NCBI RefSeq assembly: GCF_001423185.1 | Contig: NZ_LMOB01000002.1 | Location: forward strand, 552,532-616,531 | Length of the DNA stretch: 64,000 nt | Reading direction: 5' to 3' | Source of the DNA: Plantibacter sp. Leaf314 | Lineage (GTDB): Bacteria > Actinomycetota > Actinomycetes > Actinomycetales > Microbacteriaceae | In this document: in pieces, positions 35,011 to 44,671 of the stretch | Layout of the letters: the number at the start of each line of letters is the position of its first letter | Position numbering within the stretch: the stretch's first letter is position 1 | The notes under the pieces: generated by a model | The model's database searches: none | Told to the model about the DNA's origin: nothing | Seen by the model: only the letters and a program-made list of their open reading frames with translations | Program-made: the position numbers and the translations under genes

Positions 35011-35754
35011 ATGTTCTCCACCCGTTCCGGCCTCGACGACGCAGCGCCCGTGCTGCTGCTCCACGGCGGCGGCGTTGCCGGGTGGATGTGGGACTCCTTG
35101 AGGGGAACACTCGAGCCCTGCCATGCCGTTCTCGTTCCCGACCTCCCCGGCCACGGCCGCTCGGCCGGCGAGTCGTACGTCTCCCATGCAGAGACCGTTG
35201 CTGCACTCTCGCAGCTCCTCGTCGCGACGGTGCCTGGACGCCCGGCGACCGTGATCGGCTTCTCGCTCGGAGCCCAGCTCGCCATCCGACTCGCCTCCGA
35301 GCATCCTGAGCTCGTCAGCCAAGTGATCGTCGTCAGCGCTCAGGCGCAGGCCATGCCGTTCACGAACGTCACCTTGCGAGCACTCGGAGTCGCTGCTCCC
35401 CTGGCTCGCAGACGATGGTTCGCGAAGCTGCAGGCCCGAGAGCTGTTCATCCCTCCTCACCTGATGGCCGAGTACATCCGCACCAGCGCCGGTATCACGA
35501 AGGCGACGCTGTCGGCCGCGGTCGGCGACAACCTGAGGTTCGAGCTACCCGCGGGATGGTCGGCGTTCCGAGGGCGTGCGCTCGTCATGGTCGGACGACG
35601 GGAACGACGTCTCATGCGTGATTCGGCAGACGCCATCCATGCAGCGCTGCCCGGGAGCGAACGCTCGATCATCGACGGTTGCGGCCATGGCATCCCACTC
35701 CCACGCCCGGAGTGGTTCGACGACCGCGTCCTGCACTGGCTCTCCGCGGCCTGA
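35011..35754 (+). CDS. alpha/beta hydrolase
   Basis: A 247-aa alpha/beta hydrolase: 'LLLHGGGVAGWMW' oxyanion region, nucleophile Ser in 'GFSLGAQ', and a His in 'GCGHGIPL'. The acid position in 'VMVGRRERRL' lacks the usual Asp, so activity is uncertain. ATG 35011 is used although its ribosome site is poor. In another frame just upstream (from GTG 34933, after GAGGG) there is a strongly hydrophobic 26-residue stretch that would make a good membrane anchor, separated from this frame by one shift; the gene may be frameshifted. Confidence 0.75.
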   Translation: MFSTRSGLDDAAPVLLLHGGGVAGWMWDSLRGTLEPCHAVLVPDLPGHGRSAGESYVSHAETVAALSQLLVATVPGRPATVIGFSLGAQLAIRLASEHPELVSQVIVVSAQAQAMPFTNVTLRALGVAAPLARRRWFAKLQARELFIPPHLMAEYIRTSAGITKATLSAAVGDNLRFELPAGWSAFRGRALVMVGRRERRLMRDSADAIHAALPGSERSIIDGCGHGIPLPRPEWFDDRVLHWLSAA

Positions 35755-35972
35755 ATCGAACCGTCAGAGGAGGACGTCATGACCTCTTCGCGCACCGTCG
35801 AAACGAAAGTCCGGTATGTAGCCCGCTCGGTGTTGCGCGATCAGCGAGCATGGAATGCGACGTTCAGGTACCCCGGTCACGTCCCGTCGAGTGGTCCGAC
35901 TTCCCGACACCATGCCGTAGCGGGGTCGTCCGCAGTGGCATACGCTCCGGAACACACGATGAGGGCGGGACC

Positions 35973-36185
35973 ATGGCGCAACGGTGGGTGCTGGTGCATG
36001 AGGGCTCGGTCTACGACCTGCCGTCGCAGGCGGTGGCTCGGTTCATGCAGCGGCGGATCAGCAGGGCTCGATCCTCGGGCGAGGCGCTGCTCTTGCGCAT
36101 TCCGGTACCCGGGTCCGTCGACGTCGTGACGGTGGTCGTCGACGCGAGCACACGCGTGTCCGTGCGGTCTCGTCACTACTCATGA
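35973..36185 (+). CDS. small hypothetical protein
   Basis: A 70-aa basic protein (MAQRWVLVHEGSVYDLPSQAV... LLLRIPVPGSVDVVTVVVDA) with alternating beta and helix pattern. GAGGGCGGGA upstream gives a ribosome site. No family recognised. Flanking sequence on both sides has no gene for about 100-200 bp. Confidence 0.5.
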   Translation: MAQRWVLVHEGSVYDLPSQAVARFMQRRISRARSSGEALLLRIPVPGSVDVVTVVVDASTRVSVRSRHYS

Positions 36186-36305
36186 CGAGCGCGCGGGCTC
36201 CTGCATGCGCCGAGCGCTTGCGCATACAGCGCTTGACGATGCAGACCAGGAGTCTCGGGAACGCTCGTCGCAGGCGGATGGCGTTCAGGGATCCGGTCTG
36301 GCAGA

Positions 36306-37511
36306 TCAGCCGGTGGCGACGAACACCCGTCCGTCGGTGGACACCGTGACGGGGTCCGGCCCCGGTGAGACGAACACCGCCGTCCCTCGCTCGAGCACCA
36401 TGGTCTCCGAGCCCTGTTCCACCCGCGCCGTCCCGGCGGTGACAACGATCACCGCCGCCTCACCGCCAGCGAGGCCGGTCGCCGTCCCTGGACCGATCCG
36501 GGCGAGGAGGAAGTCGTCGACCGGCACCGGGTACACGACCCCACCGCCGGTGCGCGCAATCGGCTCGACGAACGGGATCGGCAGTGGCTCGAAATCGAGA
36601 ACGGCGAGGAGCTCCGGCACGTCGACGTGTTTCGGCGTCAGCCCTCCACGCAGCACGTTGTCGCTCGACGCCATGACCTCGACCCCGAAGCCTGAGAGGT
36701 ACGCGTGGATGTTCCCAGCGGGCAGGAACAGCGCCTCACCCTCCTGCAGGGTCACGAGGTTGAGGAGCGCCGCGACGACGATGCCGGGGTCCCCCGGGTA
36801 CGCTTCGGCGAGCTGCAGGATGAGCTCGCGCTCGGCCGACCAACGTGCCGGACCGTCGTCGTCCCCGAGACCTTCGCCGACCGTGCCGGCACCGGCGGCA
36901 CCGACGAGGGCTGCGACCGCGCCGGGCGTCGGTCGTTCGAGCACTGACCGCACCGTCGATTCCAGCCCCTCGTCGACCAGCTGAGCCAGGAGCGCCTCGA
37001 GCACCACCCGGCCCGGCACGTCGACGAGGCTGGCCAGATACGTCAGCAACTCGCACGACTCCTCGACCGCCCGGAATCCGCAGAGGGCACGGAAACCGTC
37101 CTGGAGAGCGACGATGATCTCCGGCTTGTGCCAGGCGTCCTTGTAGTTCCGATGCGGCGCGTCCAGCGGCACGCCGCGCGAGTCCTCGTCAGCGAACCCG
37201 GCCCTGGCCCGGTCGGGGGTGGGGTGGACTTGGAGGGAGAGCGGCCTCGCAGCAGCCAACAGCTTCAGCAGGAACGGCATCCTGGAACGCCCACCGAGAG
37301 CCGCGTCGGGGTCCGACGCGATCCACTCGTTGAGACTGCTCGGAAGACCGCGATCCTGACCGACGAGTTCGGTCACGCTGCCGGGGTGTGCCCCGAGCCA
37401 GAGTTCCGCCTGAGGCGAACCGTCGGCGGGCACGCCGAGCATCTCCGGGATCGCCGTCGTCGACCCCCAGGCGTATCGCTTGGGGTCGCTGGTGATGCGG
37501 TGCAGTCCCAT
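36306..37511 (-). CDS. manA: mannose-6-phosphate isomerase
   Basis: A 401-aa type I phosphomannose isomerase converting mannose-6-phosphate to fructose-6-phosphate. Zinc-site blocks are visible: 'LSLQVHP', 'HKPEIIVAL' and 'NIHAYLSGFGVEVMASSDNVLRGGLTPKH' near the middle; 'AELWLGAHP' lies at the N-terminus. It is the last gene of the mannan operon, with its ATG overlapping the mannanase stop by one base (TGATG). It provides the entry from mannose into glycolysis. Confidence 0.95.
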   Translation of the reverse strand: MGLHRITSDPKRYAWGSTTAIPEMLGVPADGSPQAELWLGAHPGSVTELVGQDRGLPSSLNEWIASDPDAALGGRSRMPFLLKLLAAARPLSLQVHPTPDRARAGFADEDSRGVPLDAPHRNYKDAWHKPEIIVALQDGFRALCGFRAVEESCELLTYLASLVDVPGRVVLEALLAQLVDEGLESTVRSVLERPTPGAVAALVGAAGAGTVGEGLGDDDGPARWSAERELILQLAEAYPGDPGIVVAALLNLVTLQEGEALFLPAGNIHAYLSGFGVEVMASSDNVLRGGLTPKHVDVPELLAVLDFEPLPIPFVEPIARTGGGVVYPVPVDDFLLARIGPGTATGLAGGEAAVIVVTAGTARVEQGSETMVLERGTAVFVSPGPDPVTVSTDGRVFVATG

Positions 37512-40261
37512 CAGCGCACCCGTCGGCGACCGCGGGCCAGCAGCAGGCCACCGATCGCGAGGAGCGCGAGCGCACCGACGATCCAGGGCGTGGCCTCCAG
37601 GCCGGTGCGGGCGAGGTCTTCCGTCGACACCGTCGTGTCGGTGCCGCCCGCTCCGCCGGGTTGCCCCGTGCCCGGCTGCCCCGTGCCCGGTTGTCCTGTG
37701 CCCGGTTCCGGCTCCGCCGCCGCGACCGTCGTGACGATGTCATCGACCAGCAGGGTGCCGGTGCCCTCGCCGCCGAGGTAGAGCCCGATCTGGGTGACGG
37801 AGGTCGGGTCGAACGCCGCCTCGCCGGCCCACGCCGGTGGGGCGAAGGAGGAGAACGGGATCTCGACCAGCTGCCAGCCCTCGCCCTCGATGGGCGCGAC
37901 CGTCTCCCAGTAGGTCCCTCGCGTCACGAACTGAACGGTGACGTCGTCGCCCGGTGTCCCCTGCACCCAGAGCTCGAGCCCGGTGTAGCCCCACCAGTCC
38001 TGCGGCGTCTGGAATGTGCGGACGACACCGGCGTATCCGGGACCGGCGAGATCGTACGCGGCTGTCATCGCCTGCGTTCCGGTGTCCGGGTTCGTCGTGA
38101 TCGACGGGGTCACCGCACCGCCCCCGGTATTCCGCACGTAGGTGGCCTGCAACGCGGCGTCATCGGCATAGGACTCGAAGTCCTCGACGACGAGCGGCTC
38201 GCTCGGGAGGGGCTTCATGAGGAAGTCCGCCGCTCCCGTGCTCGAGGCGGTCGCCCCTGCTCCGTTGACCGCGGTGACCGACCACCAGTACCGCTGTCCT
38301 GGAGTGAGGGCCACCGTCGGCGTGATGGAGGGGTTTCCGATGCCGTCAACGACGACGACCGGGTTCCCGAGGTCGACCTGCGCCGCAAGCGTGAAGCGGT
38401 AGTACGCCGCTCCTGCCGCCGGCTGCCAGGTGAAGGTCGGGGTCGCGGTCACGTCGACGGTGCCGGATGCGGGCGAGATCGATGCGAACGCCGCCGGTGG
38501 CCCGCTCGGGGCGTCCACCGCCGACCAGATGGTGGCTCGCGAAACGCTCGCGCCGGCGGCGAGCGTCACCCTGAGGTACGGCCCCACCAGATCGCGTGCG
38601 GCCACCGCGCCGTCGGGTCCGACCTCGGACAATGCGGTCTCCCAGGCAGAACCGTCAGCACTGGACTCGACCACGACCGACCCGGATGCGATGAAGGACG
38701 CCGCCAAGAGCCGGTCCTGCTTCCAGGTGACGCTGGCTCCATCGGAGGCTGCGACCACACTCGTCCCATCCGCCCGTGGAACGATCGTCGTGCCGTCGTG
38801 CGCCTCGGTGAGCAGCCAGGATTCGAGCGGGTCCACGAGCACGCGGGTGTCGGTCTCGGTCGCGAGCGGGTCTGACAGCGCCGCATCGGCTCCGGCCCCG
38901 TCGATCGCGACGACGCGGTAGACGGCTCCCGTCGGCGAGGTGAAGTCCGTCGCGGACCCGGCGTCGGCTCGGAGCGCGCCGGTGTCCACCGCGGTCCACG
39001 AGGTCCCGTCGAGCGAGCGCTCGACCCGGTATGAGACCGCGCCGCCTGCCCCGCGCCATCGGATCGTGTTGATGCCGTCCGCGCGGTCGACCGCCGTGAT
39101 GAGCGGTGTCCCGACGGCGGGAGCAGCCTGCACGGCACCGATCGCGGCCGCGTAGGCGGTGATCGCGGAGACCCGGGCGCGCTCGGCGTCGGTGACACCG
39201 GGTGCATGGATCGTGAATCCGTCGTCGTGCGGGACGAGCCCGCCACGGTCGTTGTTCCCGAACAGCGACCAGAACAGCATGCCGGTCACGTTCGGGTCGG
39301 CGACCAGCGGTTCGAGGAGTGCCGGGCTCGCAGCCGTGGAGGCGTACTCGCCAGCCAGGTACACCTTGCCCGCGGCGGTGACCGTGGCCGCGTCAGCCGA
39401 CACGCGTGCGGCGGTGGGCGGGTAGTAGTGCACATCGACGATGTCGAGTTCCGGCGCGGAGAGCGTGTCCGGGTCGATGTCGAATCGCCGACCGGCCGCG
39501 ACGAGCTGCTGTGGGGCGCGTTCCTTGATGAACGCGACCTGCCGGTCGATCCACGTTGCGGTCATCCCCTCCAACTCGTTCCCGAGCTCCCACGCCATGA
39601 TCGTCGGGTCCTCGATGTACGGGACGCCGGTCAGCGCGTTCGTCCGCTGCAGGATCGCGTCGACGTAGGCCTGGTAGGCGGCGATCGGCCGCTCGTCGGT
39701 GTAGAAGTCGGCCGACGTCAGCCCGAACGGGGTCGTGAAGTCGCGATGCCCGCCGTGGTAGTACTCCCACTCGTCGGTGAGCGGGAGCACGAGCCGGATG
39801 CCGAGCTTGCCGGCGTACGCGACGGCGAAGTCGATCGTCGCGAACGCCTCCTCGTTCATCTGCCCGAGGCTCGGCATGATGGCCAGGGGGTTCGCGCCGT
39901 CCTGGCCCGTCGAGGTCATCATGTGCGTCCGGACGACGGTAGAACCCATCCGGGCCGCCGCGTCGAGGGTGTCGGCGATGCGGAAGGCCGTCGGGTAGTC
40001 GACCCCGCCCACGTTCTCGTCGAGACCGAGCCAGTAGATGTTCGGGCCGCTGAACCGGAAGGTCTCACCGTCGAGCACGAGGCGGGAACCGTCACGCTCG
40101 ACGAACGAGGTGTTGCGTGAGGTCCAGTCGACCGGGGCGGCAGCGGCCGGTGCCGCGAGCGCCGGAAGCAGCGCGGCGGTGACGGCCGCCGCGACCATGC
40201 CGGCGGCCAGGCGGCCGCTCGTGTTGCGGTGGGGTGGGCGGGGGTCCGGGGTGCGGTTCAT
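37511..40261 (-). CDS. secreted GH5-type beta-mannanase with LAxTG wall anchor
   Basis: A 916-aa multidomain protein. A signal peptide ends near residue 42 (AAPAAAA). Residues 45-390 are a GH5 subfamily 7-like (beta/alpha)8 mannanase with acid/base Glu229 (WELGNELEG) and nucleophile Glu305 (YLAGEYAS). Then come fibronectin-III-like modules (about 390-720), and a carbohydrate-binding, CBM11-like module (about 735-845; 'LVVEDFESYADD'). A GTGQP repeat linker and a sorting signal LARTG (883-887) plus helix plus RRR follow. Surface attachment by class E sortase is expected. ATG 40261 overlaps the kinase stop by 4 nt. A longer upstream frame is a shadow of the kinase gene. Confidence 0.93.
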   Translation of the reverse strand: MNRTPDPRPPHRNTSGRLAAGMVAAAVTAALLPALAAPAAAAPVDWTSRNTSFVERDGSRLVLDGETFRFSGPNIYWLGLDENVGGVDYPTAFRIADTLDAAARMGSTVVRTHMMTSTGQDGANPLAIMPSLGQMNEEAFATIDFAVAYAGKLGIRLVLPLTDEWEYYHGGHRDFTTPFGLTSADFYTDERPIAAYQAYVDAILQRTNALTGVPYIEDPTIMAWELGNELEGMTATWIDRQVAFIKERAPQQLVAAGRRFDIDPDTLSAPELDIVDVHYYPPTAARVSADAATVTAAGKVYLAGEYASTAASPALLEPLVADPNVTGMLFWSLFGNNDRGGLVPHDDGFTIHAPGVTDAERARVSAITAYAAAIGAVQAAPAVGTPLITAVDRADGINTIRWRGAGGAVSYRVERSLDGTSWTAVDTGALRADAGSATDFTSPTGAVYRVVAIDGAGADAALSDPLATETDTRVLVDPLESWLLTEAHDGTTIVPRADGTSVVAASDGASVTWKQDRLLAASFIASGSVVVESSADGSAWETALSEVGPDGAVAARDLVGPYLRVTLAAGASVSRATIWSAVDAPSGPPAAFASISPASGTVDVTATPTFTWQPAAGAAYYRFTLAAQVDLGNPVVVVDGIGNPSITPTVALTPGQRYWWSVTAVNGAGATASSTGAADFLMKPLPSEPLVVEDFESYADDAALQATYVRNTGGGAVTPSITTNPDTGTQAMTAAYDLAGPGYAGVVRTFQTPQDWWGYTGLELWVQGTPGDDVTVQFVTRGTYWETVAPIEGEGWQLVEIPFSSFAPPAWAGEAAFDPTSVTQIGLYLGGEGTGTLLVDDIVTTVAAAEPEPGTGQPGTGQPGTGQPGGAGGTDTTVSTEDLARTGLEATPWIVGALALLAIGGLLLARGRRRVR

Positions 40262-41271
40262 CGTGCCAGGCTCCTTCGTCTGGGATGGTGCATCGGGTCG
40301 TGTGGTGGGAGGCCGAGTGCCTCCGGTCGGTGGATGAGTGCTGCAGCGCCGAGGATCGGCCCCGCACCGTCGAGCGCGGATCCCGTGACGACCACGCCGG
40401 CCGCGTAGTCGAGGACGATGGCGTCCTGCACCGCGGCGCGGACCAGGTCGAGGTAGTCGGTGCTGACGGCCGTGAACCCGCCGCCGATGGCGACCGCTTC
40501 GAGGTCGAGGAGGGTCGCGGCACTCGCGATCGCTTGCCCGACCGCGGTGGCCGAACGGACGACGGCGGACCGCGCGACGGGATCCCCCGCCGCCGCGTCG
40601 ACGGCGAGTTCCTCCCCGGTGTGTCCGTCCCATCCGTGGGTTCGCGCCCAAGCGACGCTCCGGGGGCCGGACGCGATGCGCTCGAGCGTCGCGTCGTCGG
40701 CCGACTCCCCCGGCATACGGGAGGCGATCTGTACCTGGCCGATGTGGCCGGCGTTCCCGCTCCTGCCGGCGATCAGCCGTCCGTGCAGGATGATCCCGCC
40801 GCCGACACCGGTCGAGACGATCATCGCCATCGAGTTCTCGGTGCCGCGGGTCGCTCCGAGCCAATGCTCCGCGAGCGCGATGCAGGTGCCATCGAGACGG
40901 ACCACCACCGGGGCGTCCGGCAACAGCCGTGCGACGTGTGTCCGGAGGTCGAAGCCGTGCAGTCGCGGGAGGTTCTTCGGGCTCACGGTGCCTCGGCCGA
41001 GGTCGACGGGACCCGCCGAACCGATGCCGACGCCGACGAGCGCGGAACCGTCCGGCAGGTGCGCGACCGAAGCGAGGACCACTCGGTCGACGGCGTCCTC
41101 CAGCGCACGGCGTCCGGCATCGGGCCCCGTCGGCGCCCGGTGCGCACTGCCGTCGACCACGACGCCCTCGGCCGTGACGAGCGCGGCCTCCACCTTGGTG
41201 CCGCCGAGGTCGACCGCGAGCGCGACCGACCCCGACGGATCCCGCCCAGCGGTCAGGTCCGCCAGGGTCAC
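40258..41271 (-). CDS. ROK-family sugar kinase (probable mannokinase)
   Basis: A 337-aa ROK kinase with phosphate-binding 'VDLGGTKVEAAL' and 'STGVGGGII'. The catalytic region reads 'VRLDGTCIALAE' where family members have 'ENDANAAALGE'; the Asp is kept. The zinc motif CxCGxxGC is absent, although the preceding 'GNAGHIGQ' is present, so it belongs to a divergent branch. Position between beta-mannosidase and mannanase/ManA argues for phosphorylation of mannose to mannose-6-phosphate; this is inference. GTG 41271 overlaps the mannosidase stop by 4 nt. Confidence 0.85.
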   Translation of the reverse strand: MTLADLTAGRDPSGSVALAVDLGGTKVEAALVTAEGVVVDGSAHRAPTGPDAGRRALEDAVDRVVLASVAHLPDGSALVGVGIGSAGPVDLGRGTVSPKNLPRLHGFDLRTHVARLLPDAPVVVRLDGTCIALAEHWLGATRGTENSMAMIVSTGVGGGIILHGRLIAGRSGNAGHIGQVQIASRMPGESADDATLERIASGPRSVAWARTHGWDGHTGEELAVDAAAGDPVARSAVVRSATAVGQAIASAATLLDLEAVAIGGGFTAVSTDYLDLVRAAVQDAIVLDYAAGVVVTGSALDGAGPILGAAALIHRPEALGLPPHDPMHHPRRRSLAR

Positions 41272-43754
41272 CGCGCCCAGTCCTCGACCAGCTGGTTCGC
41301 GGTGCGCACGACGCGGGTCGACAGGAGCTCGTCCTCGTCGAGTTCCACCTCGGTCCGCACGTGGAACGTCACGCGCTCTCCCGGCAGGAGGGTGACGAGC
41401 TGGTCGTCGACGACGGCGGCCGGGTCCAGCTTGTCGACGAGCAGCGTGAGGTCGCGGAGGAACGACTCGGCGGCGACGGTCACGGCGTAGCCGTCGTCCT
41501 GGCGGGCGACCTCGGCGCTGAACCGCGGGGCGGGGATCGTCGAATCACGTGCCTCGGCGAAGGACCAGAAGCCGCGCTCAGCCCCGAGTGTCGCGACGAG
41601 CACCTCGTCAGACGCCGAGCCCGCGACCGCGACCGCTTCGGGGATCTCGACGAGCGTCGAGGAGCGTCGGTCCAGGGCGACGGGGACGCGCACCGAGGCG
41701 AGTTCGGTCCCGTCGAACCGGAGGCGTCGGATGACGAGGTCGTCCGCCCAGGCGTCCGGGCCGTCGTTGAGCACGGCGACCACGAGGGACTCCCCACGCG
41801 GCTGCACGGTCACGAGCCGGTCTGCGTAGACGTGCCGCAGGGCGTAGAGCAGCGGCTTCGCGCGCTCGTCGCCGTCGACGGCCGCCCAGGACGTGACGGG
41901 CCAGCAGTCGTTCAGCTGCCAGACGATCGACCCCATGCAGCGTGGGCTCCATGACCGGAAGTGCTCGATCGCGACGGTCACCGCGTTGGCCTGGTTGAGC
42001 GACATCGCCCAGTGCCAGTCCTCGGTGTCGTCCGGCAGCGGCAGGTGGGCGACGAGTCCGTCGGTCAGCTTGTCGTTCCCGTCCGTCGCCTTCTGGTGAT
42101 GGATCATGCCGGGCGACTCCGGCGTGAGCGGGGAGTCCGAGATGGCCCGGTCGATCGTCGACCAGGTCGCCGGACCCTGCCAACCGAACTCGGCCACGAA
42201 GCGCGGCGAGACGTCGCGGTAGGCGGGGTAGTCGACGCGGTTCCACAGCTCCCACAGGTGCACGGATCCGTGGTCCGGGTCGTTGGCCGGGATGTCCGGC
42301 GTGCCCGACCAGGGGCTGCCCGCGGTGTAGTTGCCGGCCGGGTCGAGCTCGGCGACGAGCCGCGGCAGCAGGTCGAGGTAGTAGCCCATGCCCCAGGTGC
42401 GGCCCTGGACCCGCTTCTCCCAGCCCCACTCTTCGAAGCCCCAGATGTTCTCGTTGTTGCCGTTCCACAGCACGAGACTCGCGTGCGGCATGATGCGCGT
42501 GATGTTGTCGCGCGCCTCTGCCTCGACCTCGCTCCACAGCGGTTCCTCCTCGGCGTAGGCCGCGCAGGCGAAGAGGAAGTCCTGCCACACCATGATCCCG
42601 CGCTCGTCGCAGAGTTCGTAGAAGTCGTCGGACTCGTAGTAACCGCCGCCCCAGATGCGGAGCAGGTTGAGGTTCGCGAACTCGGCCTGGTCCATCCGGC
42701 GGGCGAGCCGCGCGCGGTCGACACGAGTCACGAAGGCGTCATCGGGGATCCAGTTGGCGCCCCGGACCCAGACGGCCTCGCCGTTCACGACGAAGCGGAA
42801 CGAGGTGCCCTCCGCATCGGGTTCGAGTTCGACGGCGACGGTCCGGAACCCGATCCGCTTCGACCACTCGCCCAAGCGAGCCTCACCCTGCCCGAGCACG
42901 ACGTCGAGGTCGTACAGCGGCTGCTCACCGTACCCGCGTGGCCACCACCGTTCGACGTCCGGCACGGCGAGCTCGAGCACGACGGAATCCGCGCCGGCAG
43001 GGAACACCACATCGGCGTTCGCCTCGGCGATCGTCGCCGTGAGCGCGAGCGCCGCGTCACCGTCGCCGGCGCGTTCCACGTCGACGTGCACGGCCACCCG
43101 GCCCTCGCTGCCGTGGACCGTCACGACCGGGCGCACCGAGGCGAGCCGGGCCGTCGACCACGACTGCAGACTCACCGGCTTCCAGAGTCCCGACGAGGCG
43201 GCGTCGAGTCCCCAGTCCCAGCCGAAGTTGCACGCGGCCTTCCGGATGGCGTTGAACGGGTGGGAGTAGGTGTGGGGGCGGTAGCCGATCTCGAGGCTGG
43301 CGAGGTCCGCCGCGGCGATCGGTGAGGCGAAGTGCACGACGAGATCGTTTTCGCCCTCGCACAGGACGGCACCCACGTCGATGCGGTACGTGCGGTGCTG
43401 GTTCCGCGTGGTCGCGACGACCGAGCCGTTCACGGTCACCGTCGCGACGGTGTCGAGTCCCTCGAAGACGAGGTCGTGCCGCTCGTGGCCGTCCGGCTCC
43501 CAGGTGAAGGTGGTGCGGTACTCCCAGTCCGTCGATCCGATCCAGGTCACGAGGTGCTCGTTGCGGTCGAGGAACGGGTCGGGGATGAGCCCGGCGTCGA
43601 GGAGGTCGGTATGCACGAGGCCGGGCACCGTCGCGGGGACACTCGTCCCGACGAAGGCCTCGGGGATCGCGCCGCCGACCGCACGCAGGCTCCACCCCTC
43701 GTGCAGGAGGCGGGTGGTCAGGGGACGGACGGTGGCGGTGTCGATGATGCTCAC
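41268..43754 (-). CDS. GH2 beta-mannosidase
   Basis: An 828-aa glycoside hydrolase family 2 enzyme. Jelly-roll sugar-binding domain (1-190), immunoglobulin-like domain (about 195-305) and TIM barrel with acid/base Glu435 (WNGNNEN) and nucleophile Glu522 (FVAEFGW), then C-terminal beta domains. 'NFGWDWG' and 'RIWGGGYYESDDFYELCDERG' are typical of beta-mannosidases rather than beta-galactosidases. No signal peptide: it cleaves imported manno-oligosaccharides in the cytoplasm. GTG 43754 overlaps the permease stop by 4 nt. Confidence 0.93.
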   Translation of the reverse strand: MSIIDTATVRPLTTRLLHEGWSLRAVGGAIPEAFVGTSVPATVPGLVHTDLLDAGLIPDPFLDRNEHLVTWIGSTDWEYRTTFTWEPDGHERHDLVFEGLDTVATVTVNGSVVATTRNQHRTYRIDVGAVLCEGENDLVVHFASPIAAADLASLEIGYRPHTYSHPFNAIRKAACNFGWDWGLDAASSGLWKPVSLQSWSTARLASVRPVVTVHGSEGRVAVHVDVERAGDGDAALALTATIAEANADVVFPAGADSVVLELAVPDVERWWPRGYGEQPLYDLDVVLGQGEARLGEWSKRIGFRTVAVELEPDAEGTSFRFVVNGEAVWVRGANWIPDDAFVTRVDRARLARRMDQAEFANLNLLRIWGGGYYESDDFYELCDERGIMVWQDFLFACAAYAEEEPLWSEVEAEARDNITRIMPHASLVLWNGNNENIWGFEEWGWEKRVQGRTWGMGYYLDLLPRLVAELDPAGNYTAGSPWSGTPDIPANDPDHGSVHLWELWNRVDYPAYRDVSPRFVAEFGWQGPATWSTIDRAISDSPLTPESPGMIHHQKATDGNDKLTDGLVAHLPLPDDTEDWHWAMSLNQANAVTVAIEHFRSWSPRCMGSIVWQLNDCWPVTSWAAVDGDERAKPLLYALRHVYADRLVTVQPRGESLVVAVLNDGPDAWADDLVIRRLRFDGTELASVRVPVALDRRSSTLVEIPEAVAVAGSASDEVLVATLGAERGFWSFAEARDSTIPAPRFSAEVARQDDGYAVTVAAESFLRDLTLLVDKLDPAAVVDDQLVTLLPGERVTFHVRTEVELDEDELLSTRVVRTANQLVEDWAR

Positions 43755-44671
43755 TTGGTTGCTCCAGAGGTCAGGCCGTTGTAGATGTATCGCTGCAGGA
43801 AGAGGAAGGCGACGAGCGTCGGGATGATCACGAGGATCGTCCCGGCCGCGATGATCTGCCACTGGGCGCCGAACGGTCCCATGAACCGGAACAGCGAGGT
43901 GGAGATCACCCCCAGGTCCTGCGACGGCATGTATAGGAAGGGGATGTAGAACTCGTTGTAGATGGCGATGCCCTTGATGATGACCACCGTCGCGACGGCG
44001 GGCTTCAGCAGCGGGAGGATGATGCGCCAGTAGATCGTGAATCGGTTCGCGCCGTCGAGCATCGCCGCCTCGTCGAGGGAGACGGGGATCGACTGCATGA
44101 ACTGCAGGAAGATGTAGATCGCGACGATGTCGGTCCCCATGAAGAGCAGGATCGCGGCGCCGCGGGTGTTGAACAGCTCGAGTGCGGATACCACCTGGAA
44201 CGTGGCCACCTGGGTCGTGACCGACGGCACGAGCGTCGCCAGGAGGAACAAGCCCATGACGAGCTTCCGTCCGCGGAAACGGAACCGGTCGAGTGCATAG
44301 GCCGACATGGTGCCGATCAGGATCGTCCCGGCGACGGACACGAGCAGGATGATCGCGGTGTTGAGGAAGCCGGTGACCATGCCGCCCTGATCGAAGGCGA
44401 CGACGAAGTTGTCGAAGTTGAACCAGTTCGACGGCGGGGTGAGCGGCCCGGTCGTCCGCTGCTCGCGGTCGGTCTTGAACGCGAGCATGAAGATCGTGGC
44501 CAGTGGGACCACGGCGAAAAGGCTCGCGATGATGAGCGAGGCGTACTTGACCGTCGTCGCGGTGAGGGCGGCGGCGCCCTGCGGGCGCTTCGGCCCGCGC
44601 CGCGTCCGTCGCAGTGCGCGTCGGGGCTCGGGTGTGGGAACGGAGACCGGTCGGTCGGCGGTGGTGGTCAC
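43751..44671 (-). CDS. carbohydrate ABC transporter permease, MalG type
   Basis: A 306-aa permease with six membrane segments and the coupling loop 'LDEAAMLDGANRFTIYWRI'. A 35-residue basic cytoplasmic tail precedes the first helix. The GTG at 44671 overlaps the partner permease stop by 4 nt. With the MalF-type protein it forms the channel for manno-oligosaccharides bound by the lipoprotein upstream. No ATPase is encoded in the cluster. Confidence 0.93.
   Translation of the reverse strand: MTTTADRPVSVPTPEPRRALRRTRRGPKRPQGAAALTATTVKYASLIIASLFAVVPLATIFMLAFKTDREQRTTGPLTPPSNWFNFDNFVVAFDQGGMVTGFLNTAIILLVSVAGTILIGTMSAYALDRFRFRGRKLVMGLFLLATLVPSVTTQVATFQVVSALELFNTRGAAILLFMGTDIVAIYIFLQFMQSIPVSLDEAAMLDGANRFTIYWRIILPLLKPAVATVVIIKGIAIYNEFYIPFLYMPSQDLGVISTSLFRFMGPFGAQWQIIAAGTILVIIPTLVAFLFLQRYIYNGLTSGATK

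Noticed and set aside
40262..40864. upstream extension of the mannanase frame
   Set aside because: The frame is open for 200 codons into the kinase gene, but the signal peptide begins at the ATG at 40261, which also forms the ATGA overlap with the kinase stop.
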